Under the pieces are notes generated by a model that was not told the DNA's origin, made no database searches, and was given only the letters and a program-made list of their open reading frames with translations. Shown in pieces: positions 8,079 through 15,064 of a DNA stretch of 64,000 nucleotides (the stretch's first letter is position 1; each line of letters starts with the position of its first letter). A program made the position numbers and the translations under genes. The stretch is from Bruticola sp004554425. GTDB taxonomy: Bacteria; Vulcanimicrobiota; Xenobia; Xenobiales; Xenobiaceae. The stretch spans positions 1 to 64,000 of the forward strand of contig CATXCY010000011.1 of the NCBI GenBank assembly GCA_958366945.1. The letters run 5' to 3'.

Positions 8079-8690
8079 ATGAATTCACTTTATGACCACG
8101 AACGCTCTGTTCGTGAATCCTTTGATGATTGCCCTGTGGATAGACTTTATGTCTTACTTGAAGACAATGTCCTTGGGCAAGAAGTGTCCGTTGAAGATGT
8201 TGAAGGGGAAAAGCACGAGGGGCTTGATTTTTCCTTTTGGGTATCTCCTAAAGAGGACAACCAGCATACTATAAGGACTAAAATTTTTTGGAATCCTAGT
8301 AAAATTTCCTCTAAGATTGATTCCGGGTATATGTGGCTTCACGGAGACTATAAATATTTTCCTAGTTCCGGATCCAAACATGTATCTGCTAAAAAGATAC
8401 GCCAGGCGAGGGAGTTTTGCAAAAAGTATAAAGTGCTGTTTGCTGCCGCTTGGGAGTATGCTTTAGAATGCAAGGATGTTAGTAATTACTTCTGTGGCTG
8501 CTTGACATTTGAGGAACTTTTAGACAAATTCATAAAAGAAAAGACTAGATCGGTTGTGAAAGACTGCTTTAGTCGGGAAGTTAAAGCGCGTAAATACATT
8601 CGCGACGAATCTGAAAAAGTGAAACTTCTTGAAGATATAGTCCGCAAAAACAACCTTTTTAATTTATACGAAACCAATGGCAAAGTTTAG
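8079..8690 (+). CDS. Cassette protein X, unrecognised family
   Basis: I do not recognise this 203-residue soluble protein. It is a distant paralogue of protein Y in the same cassette: both have an F-S-F strand near 50, a W near 70, a GDY/GNY-Y motif near 90-110, a conserved block REFxxKYKVxFAAAW (about 110-125) and a C-terminal LLEDIVRKNNLFNLY-type helix. Charged and aromatic, no signal peptide or membrane segment. GGAGG (8064-8068) serves the ATG and lies in a possible small stem with CTCC just before the start. A 5'-deleted copy remains in cassette B. Cytoplasmic accessory protein; an immunity-type or phage-response role is only a guess from tandem paralogy. Confidence 0.75.
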   Translation: MNSLYDHERSVRESFDDCPVDRLYVLLEDNVLGQEVSVEDVEGEKHEGLDFSFWVSPKEDNQHTIRTKIFWNPSKISSKIDSGYMWLHGDYKYFPSSGSKHVSAKKIRQAREFCKKYKVLFAAAWEYALECKDVSNYFCGCLTFEELLDKFIKEKTRSVVKDCFSREVKARKYIRDESEKVKLLEDIVRKNNLFNLYETNGKV

Positions 8691-8727
8691 TCTTGTGAGA
8701 TTCTTTGTTTCGCTTTGGTAGTTTATT

Positions 8728-8754
8728 AGGGCCAGAAACTTTGTTTCGGGCCCT
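8728..8754 (+). promoter_or_regulatory. Intergenic hairpin between X and Y, copy A
   Basis: Stem AGGGCC / GGCCCT, an A-G mismatch, then GAAAC / GTTTC around a TTT loop. In copy B the outer A-T pair is G-C and the mismatch becomes C-G, so the stem is conserved through paired changes. It may attenuate or process the X-Y transcript; the following TATTTTAT is only weakly terminator-like. Confidence 0.6.
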
Positions 8755-8790
8755 GTATTTTATAGCAATTATACTAGAGAGGATATCAAT

Positions 8791-9588
8791 ATGAAACCAG
8801 AAGAGGGCCGCGCCCTACTTGAAAAACATTTTTGTTATAGTGCTCCCAAAGAAGATTTTTACTACAGTTGCGATGATATATTCGATCCATATTGCTACCT
8901 TGATAACAATAGTGCTTTCGCTCGGGGTGACAAAGTAAAAACTGATAACATTAACTTTTCCTTTTTATTTAATTGGGCTCCTCCGGAAGTAAAGAAGTAT
9001 GATATAAGAGTTACTATTTGCTGGAAAAGAGATTATGATAATCAGGCAGAAGATTTTTTCCCCTATAGAAAACCTAGCTGTAAGTGCGGAATCTTGGAAC
9101 TATGTGGTAATTACAACTACTATGGAGATTTAGCTTCAGATGATTTGCATACTCATGTGCAAATGGTTGAGAAAGCCCGTGAATTTTTCCGCAAATACAA
9201 AGTTATGTTTGCGGCTGCCTGGAATGAACGTTATTGGCTTAGCATGGCTTCATCAAATTTACTAGACTATTTCCTCATGGAGCGTAGTAAATATACTTTC
9301 TATTACTTCGTAGCAAAACTTCTATTCAGTAGCAACACAATAATCATCAGACAGTGGGATCCTTTCTATAATTTTGTGGAAAAACTTCCATTTCCCAAAA
9401 AAAGATACGGTAATTTATTCCGCTGGTACTATATTGCAGGAAAACGTAGGCTTAAGCTGATAATTTCAAGAGGTTTTGCTCGAGCCCACCGTGAGGGAAA
9501 ATATAGCCATTTGCCGATAGAATTGCAAAAATTAGCTATTTTTGAAGACATTGTCCGCCAACACGATTTGTTCGATATGCACGACTAA
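8791..9588 (+). CDS. Cassette protein Y, copy A, unrecognised family
   Basis: 265-residue protein, not recognised, paralogous to X and about 75% similar to its own second copy at 12475-13338. Conserved parts are an N-terminal MKPEEGRALLEKHFCY segment, an aromatic/acidic patch, FSFLFNWAPPEVKKYDI (about 52-68), CKCGILELCGNYNYYGD (about 92-108), EKAREFFRKYKVMFAAAW (about 124-141) and the C-terminal ARAHREGKYSHLP...IFEDIVRQ block. The region between about 145 and 220 is basic, aromatic and variable between copies. No secretion signal. AGAGAGGA (8776-8783) is a good ribosome site. It probably shares the X transcript. Confidence 0.75.
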   Translation: MKPEEGRALLEKHFCYSAPKEDFYYSCDDIFDPYCYLDNNSAFARGDKVKTDNINFSFLFNWAPPEVKKYDIRVTICWKRDYDNQAEDFFPYRKPSCKCGILELCGNYNYYGDLASDDLHTHVQMVEKAREFFRKYKVMFAAAWNERYWLSMASSNLLDYFLMERSKYTFYYFVAKLLFSSNTIIIRQWDPFYNFVEKLPFPKKRYGNLFRWYYIAGKRRLKLIISRGFARAHREGKYSHLPIELQKLAIFEDIVRQHDLFDMHD

Positions 9589-9594
9589 CAATAA

Positions 9595-9648
9595 AAGCGC
9601 CGCTGCCGGGTTGTGAATTATTGCTCACAAGCTTGACAAGCGGCGCTT
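9595..9648 (+). terminator. Terminator of cassette A
   Basis: Bipartite hairpin: outer stem AAGCGCCGCT / AGCGGCGCTT and inner stem TTGTGA / TCACAA, followed by ATGCGTTTT. Copy B at 13344-13397 keeps the outer stem with a compensating C-G to T-A change. Confidence 0.75.
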
Positions 9649-9669
9649 ATGCGTTTTATGGCTAGTTTA

Positions 9670-9742
9670 AACTTAAAGCGAAACATGGCCGCTTATTAGC
9701 AAACTGAACTTAAAAATACCTGCCAAAGGCTGACTTCTTCTT
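9670..9742. repeat. 73-bp direct repeat, right copy
   Basis: Duplicate of 7606-7678, including a fragment of the 5' end of the gene at 6684-7622 (start codon and about five codons on the minus strand, not continuing as a gene). It lies directly after cassette A's terminator and marks the right edge of the inserted block. Confidence 0.9.
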
Positions 9743-9768
9743 GACAAAGGGCGGCTATGTTGTAGACT
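9741..9768 (+). promoter_or_regulatory. Probable promoter of the ABC exporter
   Basis: TTGACA (9741-9746), 16-bp spacer, TAGACT (9763-9768). It overlaps the last two bases of the right 73-bp repeat; the left repeat copy is followed by unrelated sequence lacking this box. Confidence 0.5.
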
Positions 9769-9821
9769 TTTGAGGCGTTTGTCTTCTGCGGACTGCAAAA
9801 ATATCAGAAAGCGTATTTATT

Positions 9822-11861
9822 GTGAGCTTTAAGAATTTAGCTAAGACTTTGGGACGAGTTCTCAAATATCTCTTGCCTTATTGGAAAATTGTCGTTATAG
9901 CGCTGCTTTTTAATTTGTTAGCTACAGGTACTCGTCTGTGTCAAGCTAAATTTGTGGGTTGGATTATGGAGCTTATGTCCAAAGGCAGTCCGGCTATAGC
10001 TGCCGTTTTAGACCAATCGCCTCATCCGGAAGAACAAAAGCTCAAACAAGCTGGTATTACACCTTACGGCGAAAAAGCTAAACAAGGTCAGAGACAGCTT
10101 ATAGCAAGCACCACCAGTTCAGCCGAAAATGGCGCTGAGTCTGGGGCCTCGAAAGCTGATATCGATAGATCAATAGATAAACTAGTAGAGGCTGGATCTG
10201 GCCCTGTTGACAGTGGGCATTCTGACGAAAATACAAAAGTTAGTGCTCAGGAAGCAGCTTTCAATCAGTTTTTCAGCTATGACGACGGGCGTAATCCGTT
10301 TGTCACGCTCAACTATGTCTGTTTGCTGTTTTTAATTGTCATGGCCATTATGGGCGTTTGCACCTATTTCCAGAAGTACCTTACCGATCAGTGTGGTCAA
10401 TTGGCTATACGCGATTTTCGCAACAACGTTTTTTGTTCTCTACAGCGTTTGCCTATCAAATTTTTTGACAAAATGCGCTCCGGTGAAGTGCTTTCTCGCT
10501 CTACTACCGATGTTATTACCGCTTCGGGTGTTTTTAGTTTACTTTCCGAGTTTACTAAAAACTTTTTAATGGTAGTTGGTTGCTTTGTCTGGATGTTCTG
10601 GCGCGATTGGCAAATGACTATTGTGGTCTTGCTTATTAGCCCTATGGTAGCTATCGCTATTAGCAATTTTGGCGCCAAAATTGGTCAAAAAACTAGCAAA
10701 TTACAAGCTCGTTTAGCCGACCTTTCTGCTTTGCAATTCGAAAATGTTTCAGCTATAAAAGTCGTCAAAGCCAATAGCCGTGAAGACTATGAATATAAGC
10801 GCTTTTTAAATCGCAACGAAGACAACTATGCCGCCCAAATGAAGGTTGTACAAGTGCAATCTATGCAATCTCCTGTTGTAGAATTTTTGGGGATTATCGG
10901 TATCATTATTATCGTTTGGTTTGGCGCTACTCGTATTTTGCAAGGTCAAGTCAGCTTCTCCCAAATGACCGAATATTGGGCTCTTATGGCTATGACTAGC
11001 CACCCTCTGTCGGTACTTTCCACCTTCTATGGCAGTTGCCAAAACTCAGCTGCTGCCGCTGTACGTGCTTTCGAAATTATCGATTCCGCTCCCGAAACTT
11101 CCAGTCCCGACGCCGTTGAATTACCTCAAGTAAAAGGCGAAGTCGAGTTCGAAAATGTCTCTTTTGCCTATGAAGAAGATAAGCCCGTTTTGAATAAGGT
11201 CAACTTAAAGATTAAGCCTGGCGAATTTGTAGCTATTGTCGGTACCAATGGTTCGGGAAAATCTACTTTGGTCAACATGTTGGAGCGCTTTTACGCTCCC
11301 GATTCTGGCAAAATCAAAATTGATGGCTACGATATTGCCCAAGTCACTTTGGATTCATTGCGTTCGCAAATTGGTATTGTTTTCCAAGAATCGATCCTTT
11401 TCCGCGATACAATTTACGAAAATGTGCGTTATGGCAACTTAAAGGCAAGTGATGCTGAAATAAAAGAAGCTATCACTATGTCCGGCGCCGACGAATTTAT
11501 AGCCAAATTCCCTGAAGGCTTAAATACCAACGTGGGCGAGCGCGGTTCTGCTCTTTCCGGCGGTCAGCGTCAGCGTTTGGCTGTAGCTCGAGCTTTAGTA
11601 CACAATCCGCACATTTTAATTTTGGATGAGTATACTTCCGGCTTAGATGCCAATGCCGAGAGTAATTTAACCGAAGTAATCGACCGCTCTATGAAAGGGC
11701 GAACTTGCTTAGTTATCGCTCACCGTTTAGCTACTATTAGACACGCCGATCGTATCGTAGTTATGAATGCCGGCAAGATAGCCGAAGAAGGTTCGCACAG
11801 CGAACTTATGGCTAAAAACGGCCTCTATCGCCAAATCTTCGAAACGCAAGCAGTAGTCTAA
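9822..11861 (+). CDS. MsbA-type ABC exporter (fused membrane and ATPase domains)
   Basis: Half-transporter that would dimerise in the inner membrane to export a lipid, peptide or drug. The transmembrane domain spans about 1-395; the nucleotide-binding domain has Walker A GTNGSGKST (about 474-482), Q-loop VFQES, signature LSGGQRQR, Walker B ILILDEYTSGLD with catalytic Glu, and H-loop IAHR. Oddity: about 100 hydrophilic residues (roughly 65-165) separate TM1 from TM2, rich in Ser/Glu/Lys, so the 679-residue chain is longer than the usual 580-600. The GTG start has no strong ribosome site nearby. The substrate cannot be read from sequence; with LPS genes in the genome a lipid A flippase is possible. 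Confidence 0.85.
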   Translation: MSFKNLAKTLGRVLKYLLPYWKIVVIALLFNLLATGTRLCQAKFVGWIMELMSKGSPAIAAVLDQSPHPEEQKLKQAGITPYGEKAKQGQRQLIASTTSSAENGAESGASKADIDRSIDKLVEAGSGPVDSGHSDENTKVSAQEAAFNQFFSYDDGRNPFVTLNYVCLLFLIVMAIMGVCTYFQKYLTDQCGQLAIRDFRNNVFCSLQRLPIKFFDKMRSGEVLSRSTTDVITASGVFSLLSEFTKNFLMVVGCFVWMFWRDWQMTIVVLLISPMVAIAISNFGAKIGQKTSKLQARLADLSALQFENVSAIKVVKANSREDYEYKRFLNRNEDNYAAQMKVVQVQSMQSPVVEFLGIIGIIIIVWFGATRILQGQVSFSQMTEYWALMAMTSHPLSVLSTFYGSCQNSAAAAVRAFEIIDSAPETSSPDAVELPQVKGEVEFENVSFAYEEDKPVLNKVNLKIKPGEFVAIVGTNGSGKSTLVNMLERFYAPDSGKIKIDGYDIAQVTLDSLRSQIGIVFQESILFRDTIYENVRYGNLKASDAEIKEAITMSGADEFIAKFPEGLNTNVGERGSALSGGQRQRLAVARALVHNPHILILDEYTSGLDANAESNLTEVIDRSMKGRTCLVIAHRLATIRHADRIVVMNAGKIAEEGSHSELMAKNGLYRQIFETQAVV

Positions 11862-11914
11862 TTAAGCTCACACTAATGGAGTTGCTGCTAAATTAGTTTA
11901 GTGCGGCTCCCTCC

Positions 11915-11953
11915 AAAAGCCCTTCGCTCTATACCATAACGAAGGGCTTTTTT
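11915..11953 (+). terminator. Terminator after the ABC exporter (head of cassette B)
   Basis: Stem AAAAGCCCTTCG / CGAAGGGCTTTT followed by T residues, 54 bp after the exporter stop codon. Same element as 7772-7811 with a changed loop. Confidence 0.85.
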
Positions 11954-11980
11954 ATGTTTTATGGACAAAAATAGTATCTA

Positions 11981-12009
11981 TTGACAGTAGTTAAAGGGTT
12001 TGCTTATAT
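11981..12009 (+). promoter_or_regulatory. Sigma70-type promoter of cassette B
   Basis: TTGACA (11981-11986), 17-bp spacer, TTATAT (12004-12009); identical boxes to cassette A. Confidence 0.7.
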
Positions 12010-12092
12010 ACTAGCATATGCTTCCGTTGAGGAGCTATTTATATAAAAAGTATCAAGTATAGAGTAAATATTTTAGATAAAAATTAGAGAAC

Positions 12093-12188
12093 ATGGCCGG
12101 GGCGTCGGGAGATACCCAGGGCACCAAGATATTAGAAATTCAAGATAGGAATGTAAGGTTGTTGGCGATTATTTTCGTGGCTGCTTGA
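12093..12188 (+). CDS. Small leader ORF (31 residues), cassette B, altered by deletion
   Basis: Begins with the same 16 codons as the cassette A small ORF, then crosses the deletion junction into another frame of the gene X remnant and stops at TGA 12186-12188, ending in a hydrophobic tail LLAIIFVAA. If the frame is translated in copy A, this is a damaged version. Confidence 0.25.
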   Translation: MAGASGDTQGTKILEIQDRNVRLLAIIFVAA

Positions 12189-12373
12189 CATTTGAGGAGC
12201 TTTTAGACAGATTCATAAAAGAAAAGACTAGATCGGTTGTGAAAGACTGCTTTAGTCGGGAAGTTAAAGTGCGTAAAGGCATTAGCAAAGAGTCTGAAAA
12301 AGTGAAGCTTCTTGAAAATATAGTCCGCAACAACAACCTTTTTAATTTATACGAAGACAAGAGTAGAATCTAG
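12149..12373 (+). pseudogene. 5'-deleted remnant of gene X
   Basis: The frame encodes the last ~74 residues of protein X (ECKVVGDYFRGCLTFEELL onward, about 85% identical to copy A) but has no start codon of its own apart from an internal TTG. The N-terminal ~130 codons are gone: leader sequence after GAAATTCA joins directly to this fragment through about six unrelated bases. The X stop is retained, so the lesion is a single internal deletion. Confidence 0.85.
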
Positions 12374-12411
12374 TTTTACGAGATTCTTTGTTGTGCTTTG
12401 GCCTTTGGTTG

Positions 12412-12438
12412 GGGGCCCGAAACTTTGTTTCGGGCCCC
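12412..12438 (+). promoter_or_regulatory. Intergenic hairpin before Y, copy B
   Basis: Perfect 12-bp stem GGGGCCCGAAAC / GTTTCGGGCCCC with a TTT loop. Compared with copy A, one pair changed A-T to G-C and one mismatch became a C-G pair, evidence that the structure is maintained. Confidence 0.65.
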
Positions 12439-12474
12439 GTATTTTATAGCAATTGCATTAGAGAGGATATTAAT

Positions 12475-13338
12475 ATGAAGCCAGAAGAGGGCCGAGCCCT
12501 ACTTGAAAAACATTTTTGTTATAGTGCTCCCGAAGAAGATTTTTATTATGATTGCGGCACTATGGATGATCCTGATTTTTATTATGACGATGGCTATTTT
12601 CTTTTAGGTGACAAAGTAAAGACTGACAATATTAATTTTTCCTTTTTATTTAATTGGGCTCCTCCGGAAGTAAAGAAGTATGATATAAGGGTTACTGTCT
12701 ATTGGAAAGTAGGTTATAAGAATTTTAGGGACCACTCCAAATATAGAAAATTCAGTTGTAAATGCGGAATTTTGGAATTATGTGGCAATTACAATTATTA
12801 TGGAGATTTAGCTTCAGATGATTTGCATACTCATGTGCAAATGGTTGAGAAAGCTCGTGAGTTTTTCCGTAAATACAAAGTTATGTTTGCGGCTGCTTGG
12901 AGCGGACGTTATTGGCTTATCGATGGTGGAATTGGGACTAACAGTACCTTTTTAGAAAGATACTTTTGTATGTTTTGTAAGTCGAATGTAAAACCTGACT
13001 TTAGTAAAGTGCACCCATGGAAATACTTACGGACAATGCAAACTTTTTACGCATTTATAAAATGTCTTCTTTTTACAAAGAAAAGACATAGGCGATTTGC
13101 CATAAGATGTTTTCTTAAAGTAAAGTCTATTAAGCCTGCTCTGATCCACCCTCGCAAATATAGGCGGTTGTTTGTTACCAGACATTTTTTTACAGGAAAA
13201 CGCAAGCTGATGGTTTTAAGAGAATTTGCTCGAGCCCACCGTGAGGGAAAATATAGCCATTTGCCGATAGAATTGCAAAAATTAGCTATTTTTGAAGACA
13301 TTGTCCGCCAACACAATTTGTTTGATATGTATGATTAA
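12475..13338 (+). CDS. Cassette protein Y, copy B, unrecognised family
   Basis: 287-residue paralogue of 8791-9588. The start is ATG 12475, which aligns with copy A and has GAGAGGAT upstream; an in-frame extension further upstream runs through the hairpin and is not credible. The N-terminal two-thirds is close to copy A. The central basic region (about 150-250) is longer by about 22 residues and diverged, rich in Lys/Arg/Phe, while the last 45 residues are again almost identical. This pattern of a variable centre between conserved ends suggests diversifying selection or recombination. Function unknown. Confidence 0.75.
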   Translation: MKPEEGRALLEKHFCYSAPEEDFYYDCGTMDDPDFYYDDGYFLLGDKVKTDNINFSFLFNWAPPEVKKYDIRVTVYWKVGYKNFRDHSKYRKFSCKCGILELCGNYNYYGDLASDDLHTHVQMVEKAREFFRKYKVMFAAAWSGRYWLIDGGIGTNSTFLERYFCMFCKSNVKPDFSKVHPWKYLRTMQTFYAFIKCLLFTKKRHRRFAIRCFLKVKSIKPALIHPRKYRRLFVTRHFFTGKRKLMVLREFARAHREGKYSHLPIELQKLAIFEDIVRQHNLFDMYD

Positions 13339-13343
13339 AACAA

Positions 13344-13400
13344 AAGTGCCGCTACCAGGTTGTGGATTGTTTTTCACAAGCCTAGCAAGCGGCACTTTTG
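13344..13400 (+). terminator. Terminator of cassette B
   Basis: Outer stem AAGTGCCGCT / AGCGGCACTT with inner TTGTG / CACAA, followed by TTTGCTTTT. It may also serve the convergent nuclease gene. Confidence 0.75.
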
Positions 13401-13418
13401 CTTTTCACAGCTTAACCT

Positions 13419-14444
13419 TTAGGGATTGCATTTTTTGCAAGGGGAGTAGCCGTCGCTAATTAAGCTGCTGCGTGAGCCTGTGTATTCTTCACGATTCCTG
13501 CTGCTTATGTGAGCGGCGCTGCTGCAACCGGGACGGTGGAATTTGTGGGTGCTGTTATTAAGGATATAAATATTAACGGCCATGCTCTTAGACGAAGAGG
13601 AAGTGCTTACTTTGGAATAGCTGGAGCTTTTCGTTACTGAGCGTTGAGAGGAAGAACTGTAGCTTTTCTGAGTTTGCTTTTTAGCAACGGTAGTTCCGCC
13701 TGTATAAGTGCTGGTACCGGTTTTGTAATTTATGCTAATTTGTGGCTGTACATTGTAACAATATACATTAAAAAGAACGCTGCGGCCGCCATCTTCGGTG
13801 GACATAGCTTCCATAAGTACGCCGTGAGCTACTAAGTTGTTGCCTTTAAAAACTGGTGTAACGCGGTAAAGTACGTGTTTGCCAGTTTCTTTTACGTAGT
13901 CGGCTACCATATTTTCAAAAGGCAGCATACCTTGCACATTTAAGTATCTGGTGCCGGTAATTAAGTTGCAAGGATTGGCATTTTCGGCCGTAAGCTGGTA
14001 GCCGATTAAATGGCAGCGGTTGTAAAGATATTTACCATCTACACAATCATATTTGGCTAAATGCCAACCGCTAGGTTTTACCTGGCCGATTTTGCCACGC
14101 TTGGTTGTGGGCATAAGGTCACGGCCTACATTAGCCATAGCGGTACCGCAGCGCCCTAAGTTGTCTAATTTGCTGTATTTTTCGTAAGAGCGTGATACTA
14201 GGTCAGCTTTAGTGAAAAAAGGTACGTTTTTGTTGATAACAGCATAAGGTTTGCCAGAGTAGGCCGGAACCGAAGCTAAAGAAAAGCGGCCTATACTGAT
14301 CGGGTTGGCAATACGACCCGAAGAAGCGGCTAACAATTGAAAATCGCTATTGTCAGCAGCCATAGTCGGCAAGACTAAGCTTAAAGCAAAAAGCAGTGAT
14401 AAGAAAAATAGGCTAAATTTGGATAATTTATATTTACTGTACAT
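13419..14444 (-). CDS. Secreted DNA/RNA non-specific endonuclease with Cys-rich tail
   Basis: Exported nuclease of the EndA/NucA (beta-beta-alpha metal) type. Signal peptide about 1-30 ending T-M-A-A. The catalytic region has RCHLIG (143-148; His145 general base) with the following LTAENANP and LITGTRYLNVQGMLPFEN stretch containing the metal-binding Asn. After a Ser-rich linker the C-terminus carries HKFHRPGC...SPCKKCNP, a Cys/His module common at the end of Firmicutes secreted nucleases and probably metal-binding. It starts 2 bp after the upstream gene's stop, so the pair is translationally coupled. Likely role is nutrient DNA scavenging or, by analogy with EndA, DNA processing for uptake; ComM follows nearby. 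Confidence 0.87.
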   Translation of the reverse strand: MYSKYKLSKFSLFFLSLLFALSLVLPTMAADNSDFQLLAASSGRIANPISIGRFSLASVPAYSGKPYAVINKNVPFFTKADLVSRSYEKYSKLDNLGRCGTAMANVGRDLMPTTKRGKIGQVKPSGWHLAKYDCVDGKYLYNRCHLIGYQLTAENANPCNLITGTRYLNVQGMLPFENMVADYVKETGKHVLYRVTPVFKGNNLVAHGVLMEAMSTEDGGRSVLFNVYCYNVQPQISINYKTGTSTYTGGTTVAKKQTQKSYSSSSQRSVTKSSSYSKVSTSSSSKSMAVNIYILNNSTHKFHRPGCSSAAHISSRNREEYTGSRSSLISDGYSPCKKCNP

Positions 14445-14446
14445 AA

Positions 14447-14866
14447 TTAACCTTTGCGAATATATCTTTCTTCGGTAATTTTATCGTGAGAAGAACCAAC
14501 AAAATCGGCAGAACTTTCTAGCTGCCAATTTTGTTGTAAGTCGATATCAAAATAAAAATCGGCCGGATAGTCTCTGTTCCAGCGGAAGATAATAATTTTT
14601 TCCACCTTATCTTTATAATCTTGCACAGAGACATTTTCTATCAAACAATATTGGCCCGGGCCAGCCTCAGTTAAAAAATGTTCGCTTATGTGAAGTTGCT
14701 CCGGTTTAGCTTCAGTAGCAAACAAGTCGGCGGAATATTCGTTCAAAAATAATTTTTCTGGGCCGATTAAAGCTAAAATATGCTGACGCAACAGACGATC
14801 TTGGCTTTGGCGTCTTTGGTTAAACAACAAGCCATCACTGTTGTCCAAAGCGGCAATAAGGATCAT
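14447..14866 (-). CDS. Small partner protein of the nuclease
   Basis: 139-residue cytoplasmic protein whose N-terminus (MILIAALDNSDGLLFNQRRQ) and C-terminal IIIFRWNRDYPADFYFDI motif I recall from short Firmicutes proteins encoded beside secreted nucleases and often labelled ribonuclease Z. The zinc-binding motifs of true RNase Z are absent, so that label looks wrong. It might be a nuclease inhibitor or a chaperone for secretion, judged only from coupling with the downstream endonuclease. ATG at 14866. Confidence 0.7.
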   Translation of the reverse strand: MILIAALDNSDGLLFNQRRQSQDRLLRQHILALIGPEKLFLNEYSADLFATEAKPEQLHISEHFLTEAGPGQYCLIENVSVQDYKDKVEKIIIFRWNRDYPADFYFDIDLQQNWQLESSADFVGSSHDKITEERYIRKG

Positions 14867-15064
14867 TTATTCTCTCGCTTTCTTGGGCTGTACATATAAT
14901 CAAATTAGGTGAGCAACTAAGCTAGGCTGCTACCGCAAGACTAATTGTGCGGCCAAAAAACAAATATTGCAAGCTTTTCTGTGTTCACCTAGACCAAAAC
15001 TTTTTTTGTCTTGATAAAAAAATCAGTTGCTGTCAATTTTTGTTAGCAGCCTAAGGGGGGAAAT

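Larger units (their letters stand above)
7757..9655 (+). repeat. Accessory cassette, copy A
   Basis: About 1.9 kb comprising terminator hairpin, promoter, leader with small ORF, gene X (8079-8690), intergenic hairpin, gene Y (8791-9588) and terminator. The same order recurs at 11901-13405. The 5' part (terminator to small-ORF start) and much of gene Y are nearly identical between copies. Confidence 0.85.
11901..13405 (+). repeat. Accessory cassette, copy B (gene X deleted)
   Basis: Second copy of the cassette at 7757-9655: terminator, promoter, leader and small-ORF start are nearly identical; the stretch from after the 17th small-ORF codon to about two-thirds into gene X is missing; gene Y, the hairpin and the terminator remain. 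No flanking direct repeat like that of copy A is visible. Confidence 0.85.

Noticed and set aside
7757..9655. Cassette A as a transposon
   Set aside because: No terminal inverted repeats or transposase; flanking repeats are 73 bp, not a short target duplication.
12388..12474. N-terminal extension of protein Y copy B
   Set aside because: The extension is translated hairpin sequence and is not present in copy A.
14447..14866. Ribonuclease Z
   Set aside because: No HxHxDH metal-binding motif is present and the length is far too short for the enzyme.
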